A stretch of 64,000 nt of DNA from Aporrectodea caliginosa (lineage: Eukaryota; Annelida; Clitellata; Crassiclitellata; Lumbricidae): contig JACEVL010000005.1 in NCBI GenBank assembly GCA_020284085.1, positions 2,147,261 through 2,211,260 of the forward strand. The letters run 5' to 3'. Positions 17,391 through 30,187 of the stretch are shown here, piece after piece. Each line of letters begins with the position of its first letter. Positions within the stretch are counted from its first letter, which is position 1. The notes below the pieces were generated by a model. The model searched no databases. It saw nothing but the letters and a program-made list of their open reading frames with translations, and had not been told where the DNA came from. Position numbers and translations under genes: made by a program.

Positions 17391-18278
17391 TAAGCTTATT
17401 ATTCTTTTATTTACTTAAATACAGTTGGCATATTGATTATGATTTAGAAAGATGGTGCTTGATGTTCATGGGTGCTAATTTTAATTCATAATGCAGCTAT
17501 TAACGCGTCAGATGCGCAATTTTTGCAATTTCTACAAAAAGTGTAAAAACCTAGTGACCTCTAAACATGCTTAGATCTCTTCAATTTTGTCAGCACATAG
17601 TCTTCTAGTCAAGTGTAACAGGGGCAGCCTTGTGGAGCAGCATATTTTGAAAAACAATTTTTCGCATGTAAGTTTGGACCACACTAGGGCACAATCCCCA
17701 TCCTTGGACCACACCACACTGGCGTTGATTCTGGCCTCGGCAGAAAGCCGTCCGCCAAATCTGGTGATGTGCTTCAGATCTTGGAGGAAATTAATTGAAG
17801 ACATTGGTGCAAGAAACAGGTAAGTCGACTTACCTGGTTATCGTGAAAGTTAGCTTAAAATGCTCCTGACGTAGAGGCGCATCTATGGTGTAAATTTCAA
17901 GCTGGTAGCTTCAAAATTAAGGGTGTAGGTAGGACAATAACCAGGCAACTCAACTTACCTGCTTTGAGAATTTTCGCATTCCGGTGCCATGATTGCGTGC
18001 ATAAATGAGATAAGTCAACAAATCCGGTTATTGCATAAAAGATCATAGCCTCTCGGTTGCGAGCAATAGACATGTATGTGAACAAACCTGATTATTGCAC
18101 GCAACCGTGAGCCAGTTATATATACGTTGTCGGATGCATTAGCGAAGTAAGTAAGGATATAATAACAATATTCTGCCACTAGATGGAGACCATTGAGCCA
18201 TTTTCACGAACTTAAAGAAAACTATTTGGGTCTATATCAACATATATACTTACTTTGATTTATGGCTCTGGTTTAACA
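17391..18278. other. No gene recognised; partial third arm copy and dispersed repeat
   Basis: The stretch 17540-17700 repeats the inner end of the flanking inverted repeat. Several short ACCTGGTTATTG-type blocks (17830, 17940, 18020 and 18085) occur in both orientations and recur in the minisatellite that follows and at 19930. Nothing else is recognised. Confidence 0.4.
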
Positions 18279-18362
18279 GTTTTTCCTCAATGTGGTGTGA
18301 CAAACGAGGCTTATCAATCAGTTTTTCCTCAATGTGGTGTGACAAACGAGGCTTATCAATCA
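18279..18362. repeat. Tandem duplication of about 41 bp
   Basis: CAGTTTTTCCTCAATGTGG followed by TGTGACAAACGAGGCTTATC occurs twice without a spacer. The two copies are essentially identical, so the duplication is recent. Confidence 0.85.
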
Positions 18363-18524
18363 ATCATATCAATCATTTCATTTCATTCAATCATGCAATA
18401 ACAAGGTTTGTTCACAAATTAGATTCTTAAAATCATGTAAATAAGTTTCAAGCACCACACGAAAGTTGCTTATAATTTACATGCAACAACAAATTTTGTT
18501 CACATACATGATTCTTGCATGGAA

Positions 18525-18790
18525 AGAAGTTCCAAAACTACAGGGAAGTTTCAATGCCATAACCAGGTTAGTTAACATTATGTGATTCTTGCATCCAACA
18601 AAAGTTCCAGAACTACAGTGAAGTTTCGGTGCAATAACCAGGTTAGTTGACATATGTGATTCTTGCATCCAAAAGTTCCAGAACTACAGGGAAGTTTCAG
18701 TGCAATAACCAGGTTAGTTGACATATGTGATTCTTGCATCCAAAAAGTTCCAGAACTACAGGGAAGTTTCAGTGCAATAACCAGGTTTCT
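18525..18790. repeat. Minisatellite, unit about 72-76 bp, four copies
   Basis: Units begin GTTCCARAACTACAGGGAAG, contain GCAATAACCAGGTTAGTTGA and end TTCTTGCATCCAAAA. The first unit is the most diverged, and the last is cut by the hAT element that follows. Short open frames here (18477-18668) are by-products of the repeat. Confidence 0.88.
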
Positions 18791-18800
18791 TGTTCGTTTG

Positions 18801-19744
18801 CAGTGTTGTTAAAAGTATCCGACAAATGTACTTAAGTAAAAGTAAAAGTAAATAGGACTTTACGTACTTACGTAAAAGTAAAAAGTACTCGTCAAAAAAG
18901 TTACTTAAGTAAAAGTAAAAAGTATTCTTCCAAATAATACTTTTAAAGTAAAAAGTAAAAGTACTGAGTCTTAGGCCTAATTTTTTGCCCAAATTTTACT
19001 TCCAAGAAGACTAATTTTTCAACATGCATTCAATCCGGAGCGTTTATTTTTATTATTGTTAAACTGGCACAGTTAAAGAAAAGGCGTCTAACTTGCACGA
19101 ACTTGGAGAACTCAATCTTTGAACTAGTTTCTTCAAACTATGCCAGGCTAGAATGCTGTAGGCCTAGGTGTCATAATTTTATGTAGGCTATGCATGTATT
19201 GTTCAAGTAGGCCTACATCCTTATGAGCAGAAATTTTATTCTTTCTCGTAAAGAATGCTGCATCATCGTCATCTTCATCTGCAGTTAACATCTGCAGTCA
19301 TTGACAAATACATGTACTCATTACGAATTGAAAGAGGTTAGCCTAGGAATAAAATGTCCACTTTTTCGTCTTATATTTAAGAAAATTTCGCACTTATTTT
19401 CCAAGCTACGCAGGAATTACCGCCACAAGTAACGTGTTTTGATCACAGTTAGAAATTACCACAGTCTATGATTAGATTTCCAATCGCGCTCGCGCTGTGA
19501 TAATTAGCGCCTTGAGCCTCGCCCTTTGTGAAAATAATGTTATAGTGCAATTCTTAGTAACGAACGAGGTAACGAATATTACGAAAATTGTAACGAAGTA
19601 AAAGTACCGAAAAATGGTTTAAATGTTACTTCGTTACAAGTAAAAGTATTTTCATTTTGTACTACTTCGTTACAAGTAAAAGTACTGAAACTTTTACTTA
19701 AGTACAGTAACGCGTTACTTTTACTTCGTTACTTTACAACACTG
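18801..19744. mobile_element. hAT-type non-autonomous element with 8-bp target duplication
   Basis: The element starts CAGTGTTGTTAAAAGTA and ends TTACTTTACAACACTG, forming terminal inverted repeats. It is flanked by TTCGTTTG (18793-18800) and TTCATTTG (19745-19752), an 8-bp duplication with one mismatch. Near both ends, ACTTAAGTAAAAGTA-type subterminal repeats are dense. No transposase is visible in its 944 bp. The TIR, the 8-bp duplication and the subterminal repeats are hAT hallmarks. Confidence 0.85.
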
Positions 19745-19752
19745 TTCATTTG

Positions 19753-20404
19753 CCCATAAAATACTAATTAGCAACAGCCAGCCTTTAATAATTTTATTTT
19801 ATGATCAGTTACGATTAGATGCACCTTATACTTTTTAAATTTTGTCGTTATCTATTTCCTGGACGAAACGGCAAGCTTTTGAAGAGCAAAAAAATTAAAA
19901 CTCGATTTGCCGAAAACTATGATTTTTCACTTACCTGGTTATTGCACCAATGGCTTCAATTGGCCAATTATGTACTATTTGGTATTTCTAGGCTGGAAAG
20001 CTTCGCCGGCAGGGTGAATGCCGGACCGTATTGAACGCTTTGGAAAAGTTCAAGGATATGAGGGTCGCATAGGAGTTGGTCTTGAGCATGGTCGTTACGT
20101 GCTGAAGAATGGCAATCAAGGCAGCAGTTGTGGATACAGCCAGCCTAAATGCATATTGGTCTTCGAGCTTTTGAGACATTGGCAGTTCGACAAAAGTCGC
20201 AGATAAGTAACGGTGTACGATTTCTTTCTCCAACGGTCTTGATAATAATCATAATCTCACTCGAAATTTCTACAGTCGCGGAACCAGCTTATTCACAGGC
20301 GCTCAGTCAAAACAAAATCGATTGGCAGGTAGGGTCAAAATTGGTTCCAGGTCAGGATCCAAAGGGTCAAGCAGATGGACAGACGACTACGGTGAGTGAT
20401 CATA
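19753..20404. other. Mostly unassigned, with a LINE reverse-transcriptase fragment
   Basis: The minus frame 19988-20233 encodes QYAFRLAVSTTAALIAILQH, then LISLNFSKAFNTVRHS. This is the central reverse-transcriptase motif region of a non-LTR retrotransposon, with Asn in place of the usual Asp before FSKAF. Nothing else is recognised. Confidence 0.6.
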
Positions 20405-20643
20405 CGATGGCGTACTATACAATACTACACTGTAGCATAATGGGATTGGATAGAATACATATCATGGGCACATTATATGCGTTTCAGATGGCCTTTCGGG
20501 TCGCTGGTCCACGTGCCTGAAGCAGTCTTCCTGCACCAAGTCAGAAAGCAAAATCCTTTTCTGTTAAAATAACAGCTAAAAATACACTTTTTACTTGATT
20601 ACAATGAATGATGCGAAACGAAAGATGTTCTATAACTTGCCTT

Positions 20644-20729
20644 CAATTCCTTGAGGATTTGTTTCCGTGACTTCCGCCTCGTTCAGTACACGTTTGTTTT
20701 CGCTGAATCTCTTCAATATCCATTCTGTA
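20644..20729 (-). other. Putative conserved exon with a GC donor, copy 1
   Basis: On the minus strand an acceptor-like TTTTGTACAG precedes an open stretch encoding NEAEVTETNPQGIEG, followed by AAG|GCAAGT, a good GC-AG type donor. The equivalent in copy 2 (57553-57638) keeps the acceptor, the donor and this peptide without change, while differing at silent and some other sites nearby. It lies downstream of the CARD gene's stop, so it may belong to another transcript. No family is recognised. Confidence 0.35.
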
Positions 20730-21399
20730 CAAAATACATTGGATTCTTGAGTCAAACATATTATCAATAATCAACAGTCAGATTTAAATGAAAACCAAAA
20801 CCAACAACCTTCGAATAGAAATTAAGAAGACAGGCCTTAAAATTGGAATGTAACCTAGAACTGCGATATGACTGAGGTTAATGTTAATTCATATTTGATA
20901 AACTATAACGCGAGTGAAGGAGACTCCAATAAAAAAATTAGTGAATGAATAATATTAGGTCAACGTGCCAGACGTCAGTATAGGCCTACTTGATTCGGTG
21001 GTAATAGGCTAATAGCGCAATCAGCATTTGAGGAGAATCTATTAATTAAGGGAATAATTATTAATTAATCTACCTTGAAGGGCTAAAAGTCGCACATGGC
21101 GCCAGAGAAAAATACTTACAAAAAAGAAATGGAAAGATATAACAAGCATGAAACATGAACATTATATTGACTGAAGGTCCCGCTTCTATTAGCTGCGTTA
21201 GATACAGGCCATACGGCGCAATCGACGCAAATATAGAATAGTATAGTTATAGCATAGTATATCATGGCCTAGTAGATTATAGTCTAGTATAACATAATAC
21301 AGTATAAAATAGTATAATATGGCATAGTGTGGTATACCATAGCCAGAACGCAGTGAATTGGACTCATATTCAGTGTTTCCCAAGGCTCGATGCTCGACC

Positions 21400-22560
21400 C
21401 CATCCTATAAATTCTCTTTACCGCTTTTATTTATCAAAAATAGGGCCAATGGCCACCTTTATGCAGATGATACCTATGCTTTTGTACATCAGATCAACTC
21501 TCCCTAGTCCGCTTCATTGACTGTCTTGTGGCCAGGGTAGCATTAAAGCGAGCGCTATCTGCTAAGGGTGCTGCTGCACCCGGGCCCGCAGTTTTTAGGG
21601 TCCCGCATTTTCGGAAATGAAGACATTTTGTAATGTAGCTACTTGTTATTAACTTACTGCTAAATGTAGCGAAAAATGCTGCAACATAAATAAATACGAA
21701 GTAATAATTGATTTAATTACTTATAGTTATTTGACTTTAATAAATATGAAGTCATAATTAACCTATTACTTATTTTTATTAACCTGACACTAATCATTGC
21801 GTGTAGAGATTGCAATGTAACGTTAATTGTGTATTGTGTCTTTAGTCAGTTAATACTCACTAGTAAGCATTTTATAAATATGTGCGTGGTGGACCGGTGG
21901 CTGTCAGAGGGCCTTTGGAAGGTAATCACACATTATCACAGCACCCAGACCCACACTAGCCTAAATGTGGCCCTGCTTGTGTCTGATCTACACTACTGGA
22001 TGTCGACAAACTGTCTTTGCCTTAACACTGCGAAAACTCAATTGATCTAGTTTGGGACTCTTCTCATGGGCCTCCCAAAGCAGCGTCGCTCCCCCTTCAA
22101 TCGGTTTAAATGCATCAGCTAAGCTCATATAGTCCGACTCCCTCGCTTTGCTCATATCTTCACATACATGTATATGCTTGAAGTCTTGCACTGGCTCCCT
22201 ATTGCTGCTCGCATCCAGTTCAAGATCCTCTTTCCGGTCTCCAAATCTCAGCAAGGCAGTGCCCCGAAATACCTCTCAGACTATATGAGAAAACCGTTAT
22301 CTCCCTACTTATCTCGCTCCTTGCGCTCTTCATTTCGGCTTGATCTCTTTATTCCTAGGACTTGAACTGCTCTGGCCCAACACCGGGAGTTTGTTGTGGT
22401 GGATCCCTCCATTTGGAATGACCTTCCACTCAGTAAGGGCTGAACTAGTGACGGAATTTTCCTCATTGATCTCTCGCACTTAAAAGGCGTGTTTTCCCCG
22501 GGGCTTCCGTGCCGAAAGCGCCTTTGAATAGCTGTTCTGCGAGAGGCATGCATTTGATAC
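21400..22560 (+). mobile_element. Degenerate CR1-like LINE, reverse-transcriptase end to 3' tail
   Basis: Broken frames encode pieces of the reverse-transcriptase palm and thumb (LHYWMSTNCLCLNTAKTQLI near 21990-22050). The C-terminal pattern follows: VLHWLPIAARIQFKI near 22180, SLRSSFRLDLFIPRT near 22320-22365 and PSIWNDLP near 22410. The tail with AAGCGCCTTTGAATA ends near 22550. Several frame breaks make it inactive. A related copy lies at 57960-58500 as part of the segmental duplication. Confidence 0.65.
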
Positions 22561-22623
22561 ATTATTAGATACGATACGATAGTATAATTATGATAGTTTA
22601 GTATAGGCTAGTATCATGGTATG

Positions 22624-23188
22624 TAGTGATGGGCACTAACTAATTATTTTTAGTTAAACTATAACTATTTTTCAACTAAAATAAAAAGTTTACCTAAAAG
22701 TTGGCAACTGATTGTGTAAATAAGTTAACCAAACTAAAAACTTTTTCCATCTTTTTAACAAACTTTTTCACAAACATTTTCACAATGACAGATGCTAAGT
22801 GAACTGTAATAATGCAGAGCGTCAATGACAATTTCACTTTCAAACTATGTAATGTGTACTAGACTAATAGTTCTCGTAAAGTTCTACAAGAAAATCATGA
22901 AGAAAGTTGCTGATCATGCAATGCAATTCAGTTCACTTGACTTGAGTAATAAAGGTAGTTACTCATGACAATCATTGCGGAAGATAGATTCTGATTTTGT
23001 TACTTAAACTTTCTAGCTAATTAATAACTAAAAAAAATTAGTTAAACTTTTTAGTTAATAACTAAAAAATATTAGTTAAACTTTGTTTTTAACTAAACTA
23101 TTTATTTTTAGTCAAACTTCTGCCTTAACTAATTTTGTTTAGTTAAACTAAAAGTTTGCAACTTTTAGTTAACTTTTGCCCATCACTG
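22624..23188. mobile_element. hAT-type MITE, 565 bp, with perfect 8-bp target duplication
   Basis: The element starts TAGTGATGGGCACTAACTA and ends TTTTGCCCATCACTG. ATGGTATG flanks it at 22616-22623 and 23189-23196. Repeated TTAGTTAAACT blocks fill both ends. It has no coding capacity. Confidence 0.85.
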
Positions 23189-23196
23189 ATGGTATG

Positions 23197-23801
23197 GTAT
23201 GATATAATATAATATATTATCATTGTGAAGCCAGCGTTGCATTGACCCTCATGCATTCGTTCGTTTCTGCTCGTCCGGATTAATGCAATTCAGTTCTTGT
23301 GAGCCTCCCATGATTCCGTTGCGTCAACTCCACTCCGTGATAAATTGTGCAGCCCGAGTCGCAGCCAGCAAGTCGAATTTCTTTTAATGTCATCCTGCTG
23401 GCTCGTGCATCAATAGTTGAATCTGCCTCGGCATACATCTGAGGTATCTGTATTCCAGTTTCAAGTAAACCTGGTTGGCGCTTGTTGCACTCTGCTAGCT
23501 TTGGAGATATACATATGATTGGGAGGAGGTTTAGGTGAATGGTAGCACTCCGGCACGAAGAACAGCAGATCAGCATGGACGCGGGATCGAATCCTGCTGG
23601 CCATCCCATATGTCGACTCAGCTGGCATTGGTAAAATGAGCAGTAGGACGCGATGGGCGCCTTGCATAGCTGTCGTACAGTTAAATTCAACTCCTATAAT
23701 AATCCGTTCATACTATGACTTGTAATTATACTGCGTTCATGTCAGTTTGAATTAATAAATACGATTAAATACGATTATTACTATTATTATTATTATTGTT
23801 A

Positions 23802-23842
<41 letters not shown>

Positions 23843-23850
23843 GAATTGAA

Positions 23851-23918
<68 letters not shown>

Positions 23919-24444
23919 ACAATATTTATTCCAGGATTTAAAGTGTTTCGATCGAAGTGGAGTTCGAGCGAACTTTAATCTTGCGAGCGTCGGTGGTAGT
24001 GAGGCGTTGCCACGACATTATTCGATGAAGTAAGACGGCGAGATTCGAAGTCAATCGTTCCTGCGAAAGTTAGGAAAGACTGTCGTTCTGCTGTAGTTAC
24101 TGTTGAGAGAAAGTGGATGTGTAACGGAGTAAAACAGTGTGATTGCTAAGTCATTCGTTCCGGCGTAAGCTTGGAAAGACTAACATTCAACTGGAATTAC
24201 TGTTGCGAGGTTGTTTGGGAGTGATCGTCATTCGGAGCCAACTGCGAGCCAATTGGACGGTTAGTTGCGAGGAATTTAAAGCGTGAGACTATCTTCCTAC
24301 GTGTGGATTCGGATATTTCTACGCTACCTTGACTTTCAAAGACGGAGAAGTGATGTACGTATTCGAGACCAGCGATTGAACCTCGAGTATCTACGACTAC
24401 GTGAGACCAATCCAAGAATTCTTCTACGATAACTTCGACATGGG
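23197..24444. other. No gene; ATT microsatellites and a 65-bp degenerate direct repeat
   Basis: ATT/TTA tracts run from 23778 to 23915. A degenerate direct repeat (GTCAATCGTTCCTGCGAAAG at about 24050 and GTCATTCGTTCCGGCGTAAG at about 24150) follows. The open frames 23280-23690 and 24197-24415 have no recognisable pattern and are not called. Confidence 0.45.
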
Positions 24445-24452
24445 ATCCACGT

Positions 24453-25211
24453 TAGAGGTCTGCGGTAGAGCATTTTTGCTACCCGACCCGTACCCGTAAA
24501 ACAGGACCGTTACCCGTACCCGTACCCGACCCGTAATCAAAATTACTACCCAACCCGACCCGTACCCGCGGGTATACCCGTACCCGTACCGTACCCGCCA
24601 CGTAATTAATAGGCCTTCCCACGATGAGTTTATGCAGCCAACCATAACACGGCAGTTTGCCACAAAATGCCGCTAATTGAATAATTTAAGTATTTCTCAA
24701 AGGTAAATGAATGAAAGTCTTGGTGTTTCAACTATGCTTAGCCTCAGCTACCATAACTGCATCAACCTGTTTTAAAGAAAACATGGCTGCTGAACTGCCA
24801 TGCAAGTTCGGCGTCAGTGACACCTGACCTCGGTTGTCGGGACTGAAACTCCGATGAGATATATGTAAAAACACTACGAATGGATTGTGTTAATGGAAAC
24901 AAGTCATTTTGTAGCTGTAAATTGAGCATCTGTAAATGAATGTCAAGCTCACTAAGGTGCAGGGTCATAGGTTAACAGAAGGATATGGTACTCAGACAGG
25001 ATACCGCCAGTTATAGTAAGTGCAAGACTCACTATAACATGTTACCCCAAAATTTCACTTCGGTACGGGTAAAACCGGGCATACCCGTACCCGTAATGCT
25101 CCTACCCGTACCCGACCCGACCCGTAAAATGTATACCCGACCCGTACCCGACCCGCGGGTACGGGTCGGTACGGGTAAACCCGCGGGTACGGGTATACCC
25201 GCAGACCCCTA
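24453..25211. mobile_element. hAT-type MITE with CCCGTA-rich inverted ends, copy A
   Basis: The termini are TAGAGGTCTGCGG and its inverted counterpart CCGCAGACCCCTA. The perfect 8-bp duplication ATCCACGT lies at 24445-24452 and 25212-25219. Inside each end is an array of ACCCGTACCCGACCCG motifs in inverted orientation (24478-24600 and 25065-25200). The core has no transposase. Copy B at 56407-57314 is in the opposite orientation. Confidence 0.9.
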
Positions 25212-25466
25212 ATCCACGTGCACTTGTAATGGGTAATCAGATAAGCCTCATAATAATCTATTTATTGTAGATTAAATACGCCACTATAGGTAGATAAGAT
25301 TTGCTATAATTGTTGTACAGGATTGACTTATGTTTTCAATATTATTTTAATCTATTTACTACCATGTGTCCAGTGTCAATATTTTCAACAACACTTATCG
25401 TACGTAAGGCCTTCTCAGCCAAGTTCGACTAAGCTAAAAAGCTATATATTAATTATAGGCTACAAC

Positions 25467-26215
<749 letters not shown>

Positions 26216-26366
26216 AATTTTACCTGAGGTATCAAGGATCCCTCAGGATTTATAAAAAATTGCTATATTGTTATTATTATTGTTATTATTATTATTTTTT
26301 TTGCCCCGAGGTAAACATGATCCCTCAGGGACTTCAAGATTAATTAAAATGATAAAAGTCTGGAAC

Positions 26367-26401
<35 letters not shown>

Positions 26402-26445
26402 AAGTATTCAAATGTAATGAAATTGATGAAATTAAATAGACGAAT
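26216..26445. other. No gene; related CCTCAGG-containing blocks and ATT tracts
   Basis: Two related blocks, GAGGTATCAAGGATCCCTCAGG (26225) and GAGGTAAACATGATCCCTCAGG (26308), lie among ATT tracts (26265-26290 and 26369-26400). Confidence 0.4.
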
Positions 26446-26547
26446 GTGATTCTCGGTTACTGTTCGGCTCTTCGAGACAAAGTTTTGAATTACCTGTGTA
26501 ATTTAAGATCCATCACTGGGTTTCGCTCTTCGCTAGTTTATGCTGTT

Positions 26548-26548
26548 A

Positions 26549-26609
<61 letters not shown>

Positions 26610-26627
26610 TTATTTTTATTTTTTTTA

Positions 26628-26662
<35 letters not shown>
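26548..26662. repeat. ATT microsatellite
   Basis: Pure TTA/ATT repeats are interrupted by a T-rich stretch near 26610-26630. Confidence 0.9.
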
Positions 26663-26850
<188 letters not shown>

Positions 26851-27064
26851 TTATTGATAGCATTGCAATTGCGGCGCTTCTGTACTTGAACTCGAGCTCA
26901 TCGTTCCTTTTCATGTATTGGACCATCTTCGCACTGTTGCAACTGTTCTCAAAATGTCTTAACATGCACTTGTTTAGACCAGTGAGACAGCCATGTGTGC
27001 AGCACTTTGGTGAGATACTTAAAAGACGCTATATAAAGTGTCTTGATACATACATAGTTATATA

Positions 27065-27180
27065 CATGCATACATAAATACAAACATACATACATACATA
27101 CATACATACATAAATACCCACATTATAATATATACAAAAAGACATACCTAGTTGCATACATACATACATGTATGCATGAT
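27065..27180. repeat. ACAT-type tetranucleotide repeat
   Basis: CATACATACATA-type repeats with interruptions lie just downstream of the CARD gene's stop. Confidence 0.8.
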
Positions 27181-27234
27181 GTTGCTCTTTGGCATTGCTC
27201 TCGGGATTCTGAATAGAACTACGAATCTCTCATA

Positions 27235-27596
27235 CTAACCAAAGTACGTAGAAGCCCTTTTGAACTCTTCCAGAGACCAAGTAAGCGTAACCCTCAGATC
27301 ATCTTCAATCGAAAGCATCTCAGTGAAGACCTTCTCGATGATTCCCTTCAGTTTGTCCGTTTTCAGTAGATCGATCAGTTGCAGTAACTCATCGTTTGTC
27401 GTGCAGTGGATGTAGATAGCGATGCTCTGTCCTTTCCTGGCAGCAATAATTCTCTGCTGGGTCAGTTCCCACAACCGATGGTGTTCCTCCAAAGGGCGAT
27501 TTCTTAGAACCTCCGCTAACCGGGTGATGATTTCCTCTTCCAGTTCGTCTACGTTTCCAACGGCGCCTTCAACGTTTGCGTGAACTCGAACAATGA
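27235..27596 (-). CDS. Double-CARD gene copy 1, exon 3: C-terminal alpha/beta domain
   Basis: The acceptor TGTGTACAG precedes 27596, and the frame continues in phase 1 from exon 2 to TAG at 27235-27237. The 120-residue domain has alternating strands and helices, with VRVHANVEGAVGNVDELEEE, then RKGQSIAIYIHCTTNDELLQ and a VTLTWSLEEF end. The pattern 'G-S-I-x-I, then L-x-x-L helix, then final strand with EEF' recalls TRADD N-terminal-like domains found in invertebrate death-fold proteins. That link is tentative. The paralogue exon at 58625-58986 has the same length and about 80% identity. Confidence 0.7.
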
Positions 27597-28337
27597 CTGT
27601 ACACATAAAGACATAGGTTTATTTCAATTGCTTTACGATTTATCTTAAGAATGAACAGTAATGTTATGTCGCAGTACTAATTGCACAGTAAGCCTACATG
27701 CAACTTGCATACTCCAAAGACGCGAAGCGTGAACACTGAACAACGAAATCAGATGTGAACACTGTCATCCATTATTGATTTAGAATTGCAGTTATTACAC
27801 ATGTAGGGTCAGCAGATCTGAATTCGAGGGGAGAGACAAGTGCCGTTAAAGTTCGCATGGTCTCGTACAACAACTTCATACCGATAAATTGGTGGCTGAA
27901 GTTTCAACAATTGAACTTGAAACCTCAACGCAATCATAAACCTCTTCCAATTTTCGAGCAACATTTTCACACCTGACAGTTTTTCTACTGTACAAATTAT
28001 TGACTTATTGTTAATGAAAAATTCAAAACTGCGTTACATGCGTTACTTTGTGTTTAATATTTATTAGTGGTTAATTTGGCCATTAAACAACGAATTAATG
28101 ATTATTCTATCTGTCATATGCAGAGGATATGTACTTACTTATTTACGTTTTAATAGGAGTGGCGTTTCTGTTTTCAATGATGTATGTAAATTATCTTCGA
28201 ATATATGGATAGGAATATACTGATTGGACTTTATATTTAGAAGTGAACACTTAGACCAATCGCAATGTATTGGAAGAGTCTATTTTAATGTACACATTAT
28301 CCTGTTATTCGAGTGTCGAGAATAAAGCAGTTGCTCA

Positions 28338-28425
28338 CAAGTTGTTGTCGAGTACGGACTCTTATGTGCTGTGGACTATCACACGTGGTGGTAGTTCACA
28401 CTATCAGTATCGTTCTTTTAGTTAT
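28338..28425 (+). repeat. 85-bp direct repeat, copy 2 (possible LTR fragment)
   Basis: This copy is nearly identical to 26663-26748. Upstream, GAGAATAAAGCAGTTGCTCA could be the poly(A)-signal region of a retroelement LTR. It lies in the intron between exons 2 and 3 of the CARD gene. Confidence 0.65.
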
Positions 28426-28566
28426 TCATTCGAACGTTCATTCATTCATTCATTCGAACATTCATTCATTCATTCACTCAATCACTTGGCAAATAGGTAG
28501 GTGACTAATTCAGTCAACCAACAGCTAGTGAATCCTCAGCTTGATAGTGCTTAGAGGATAACACAC

Positions 28567-28872
28567 CTCCTCCTTCTGAAAGTAGTTCAGCAATGTGACT
28601 TTGATTAGAATCGTTTAAACATGCTATTGTCATTTTGTATTGTCGAAGACTGCATTTTGTCATGATGTCCAACAGTGCCTTGTTTTTCTCAGAATGAGTC
28701 GGCTTCGAAAAGATGAACTGTTTTTGACGATTATTTATGACATTCTGAGAAAATAATCTGATGCATAGATCGGTCGTATCGAGGATGTCAATTAAACTCT
28801 CGCGATTGATGTCCAATCGGCTGATTTCAGATTCACTGAGTGGCCAATCGTCTCCAAATGCAGAATCATACC
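28567..28872 (-). CDS. Double-CARD gene copy 1, exon 2: second CARD
   Basis: The acceptor TTGTGTAG and donor GGAG|GTGTGT bound a 306-nt exon in phase 1 at both ends. It encodes the acidic FGDDWPLSESEISRL, then a CARD-type six-helix pattern: SLIDILDTTDLCIRLFSQNV, QKQFIFSKPTHSEKNKALLD and the IACLNDSNQSHIAELL helix. CARDs assemble through homotypic contacts in apoptosis and innate immune signalling. The paralogue exon is 59604-59909 with identical length and phase. The donor of the other copy is GTGAGT; here GTGTGT is weaker but usable. Confidence 0.72.
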
Positions 28873-28899
28873 CTACACAAGCAACAAATACTGAACATC

Positions 28900-28960
28900 G
28901 GTAATTCCAATATATATATAATATATATATATATAATATATATATAGGCCTATATTTATA
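28900..28960. repeat. AT dinucleotide microsatellite
   Basis: TATATA-rich tract in intron 1 of the CARD gene, near the exon 2 acceptor. Confidence 0.8.
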
Positions 28961-29151
28961 TTGCAGGAGATTGGACTCAATATTGCAACACACAATAAAT
29001 AAGATTACCTATAAATTGAACGGTTACAGAATATATACATGCATATACAGAACTGTAGCAGTTGTTCGTTACCGTGTCACTTGCAACAGTTGGTGTCTAC
29101 GAATGCAGTAGTGTCTAGGGCTTGCGATGACCTCAAATCGGACATGATTAA

Positions 29152-30163
29152 CCTTCAGATTACCAGGATGTTTTTGATACACTGAGTACCAGTGGGGTCA
29201 AATATGACCCCAACACAACTTTCACAATAAGTTCTTTGTTTTGTATTTTTATTTATTGCCATGAAAACAAATATTAGTAAAGTATTTGGAACATGTTTAG
29301 GCTGTTGAAATGAATGAATGTAATAGTTACAGATTAGTGTTCAAAGTGTTCGAGTGTTCAATGTTCAAAACTAATATAGACAATATCCGGTCATTACAGT
29401 TACTGTTTACAGTTTACACAGTTAAACCAGGCAAAAACGATCCCATTCCGCTTACTTGTGGCACAGATTATATTGGACTCCTTATCATCTTCTTATGATT
29501 TTGTCCACTTGTCAAATAGTGTTCTAATAGGTGCAAGTTGTTTATGATATTGACGTTCTCTTATGCGCACCGCATCGTCAAATCTCAGGGCATAATTATG
29601 ATACTTTCTGGATCCGATTCTCATGCTGTCGCAGAAACATCGTCTAGAGACTCTAGACTCTACAACTGCTGTACTGATTCATTTCTTGACTCGTCAGAAA
29701 TGTCACACCATGTTTCACCATAGATGGCACTGCCTTCCTTATTTATACACTTCAGTTTCGTTTAGAATTGGATTTCTATAACTAGTTGGAAACCTGTTAG
29801 CGGACTGTCAACATTTTTGGCAATAAATATACTAAGTAAACAATATATTATAATAGTTTATCTTGGTTCAAAATGCATTTAAAATCAATATTAGCTCAAT
29901 AAAAATATATTTTGTTATTTTTACATATGTCAGAATTATTCAGTTTATCCTGGGTTAAAAAATGACCGCGCTGGTACTCAGTGTATGACTGAAATCCCTG
30001 CGCCATCTGGCGATAGAAAATGTAAAATAAAACTTGGAACTTTGTACAAAACAGGAATACCTATGAAGTATAAAATTTCGTTGAGATATCACTTATGGGG
30101 CTGAGCAGCACTAATGGAAACAACCTCTGGGGTCATTTTTGACCCCAGTGGTACTCGCAGGGC
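29152..30163. repeat. Intronic inverted-repeat element(s) with GGGGTCAAA/TTTGACCCC ends
   Basis: ATACACTGAGTACCAGTGGG (29175) is matched in inverse by CTGGTACTCAGTGTAT near 29970. A related block, GGTCATTTTTGACCCCAGTG, lies at 30131. TTAA precedes the left block and CTAA follows the right one. This could be a piggyBac-type element, but no transposase is seen and the boundaries are uncertain. Confidence 0.4.
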
Positions 30164-30187
30164 TAATCATTGTTCATATTGACAGTC

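Noticed and set aside
18756..18992. 78-codon minus-strand frame in the hAT end
   Set aside because: It is made of ACTTAAGTAAAAGTA subterminal repeats.
23280..23690. 136-codon minus-strand frame
   Set aside because: No domain pattern, splice context or homologue in the duplicate; composition is unremarkable.
24478..25200. CCCGTA arrays as a CRISPR-like or telomeric array
   Set aside because: Units have no spacers, are inverted at the two ends of an element with an 8-bp target duplication, and occur in two copies of a hAT MITE.
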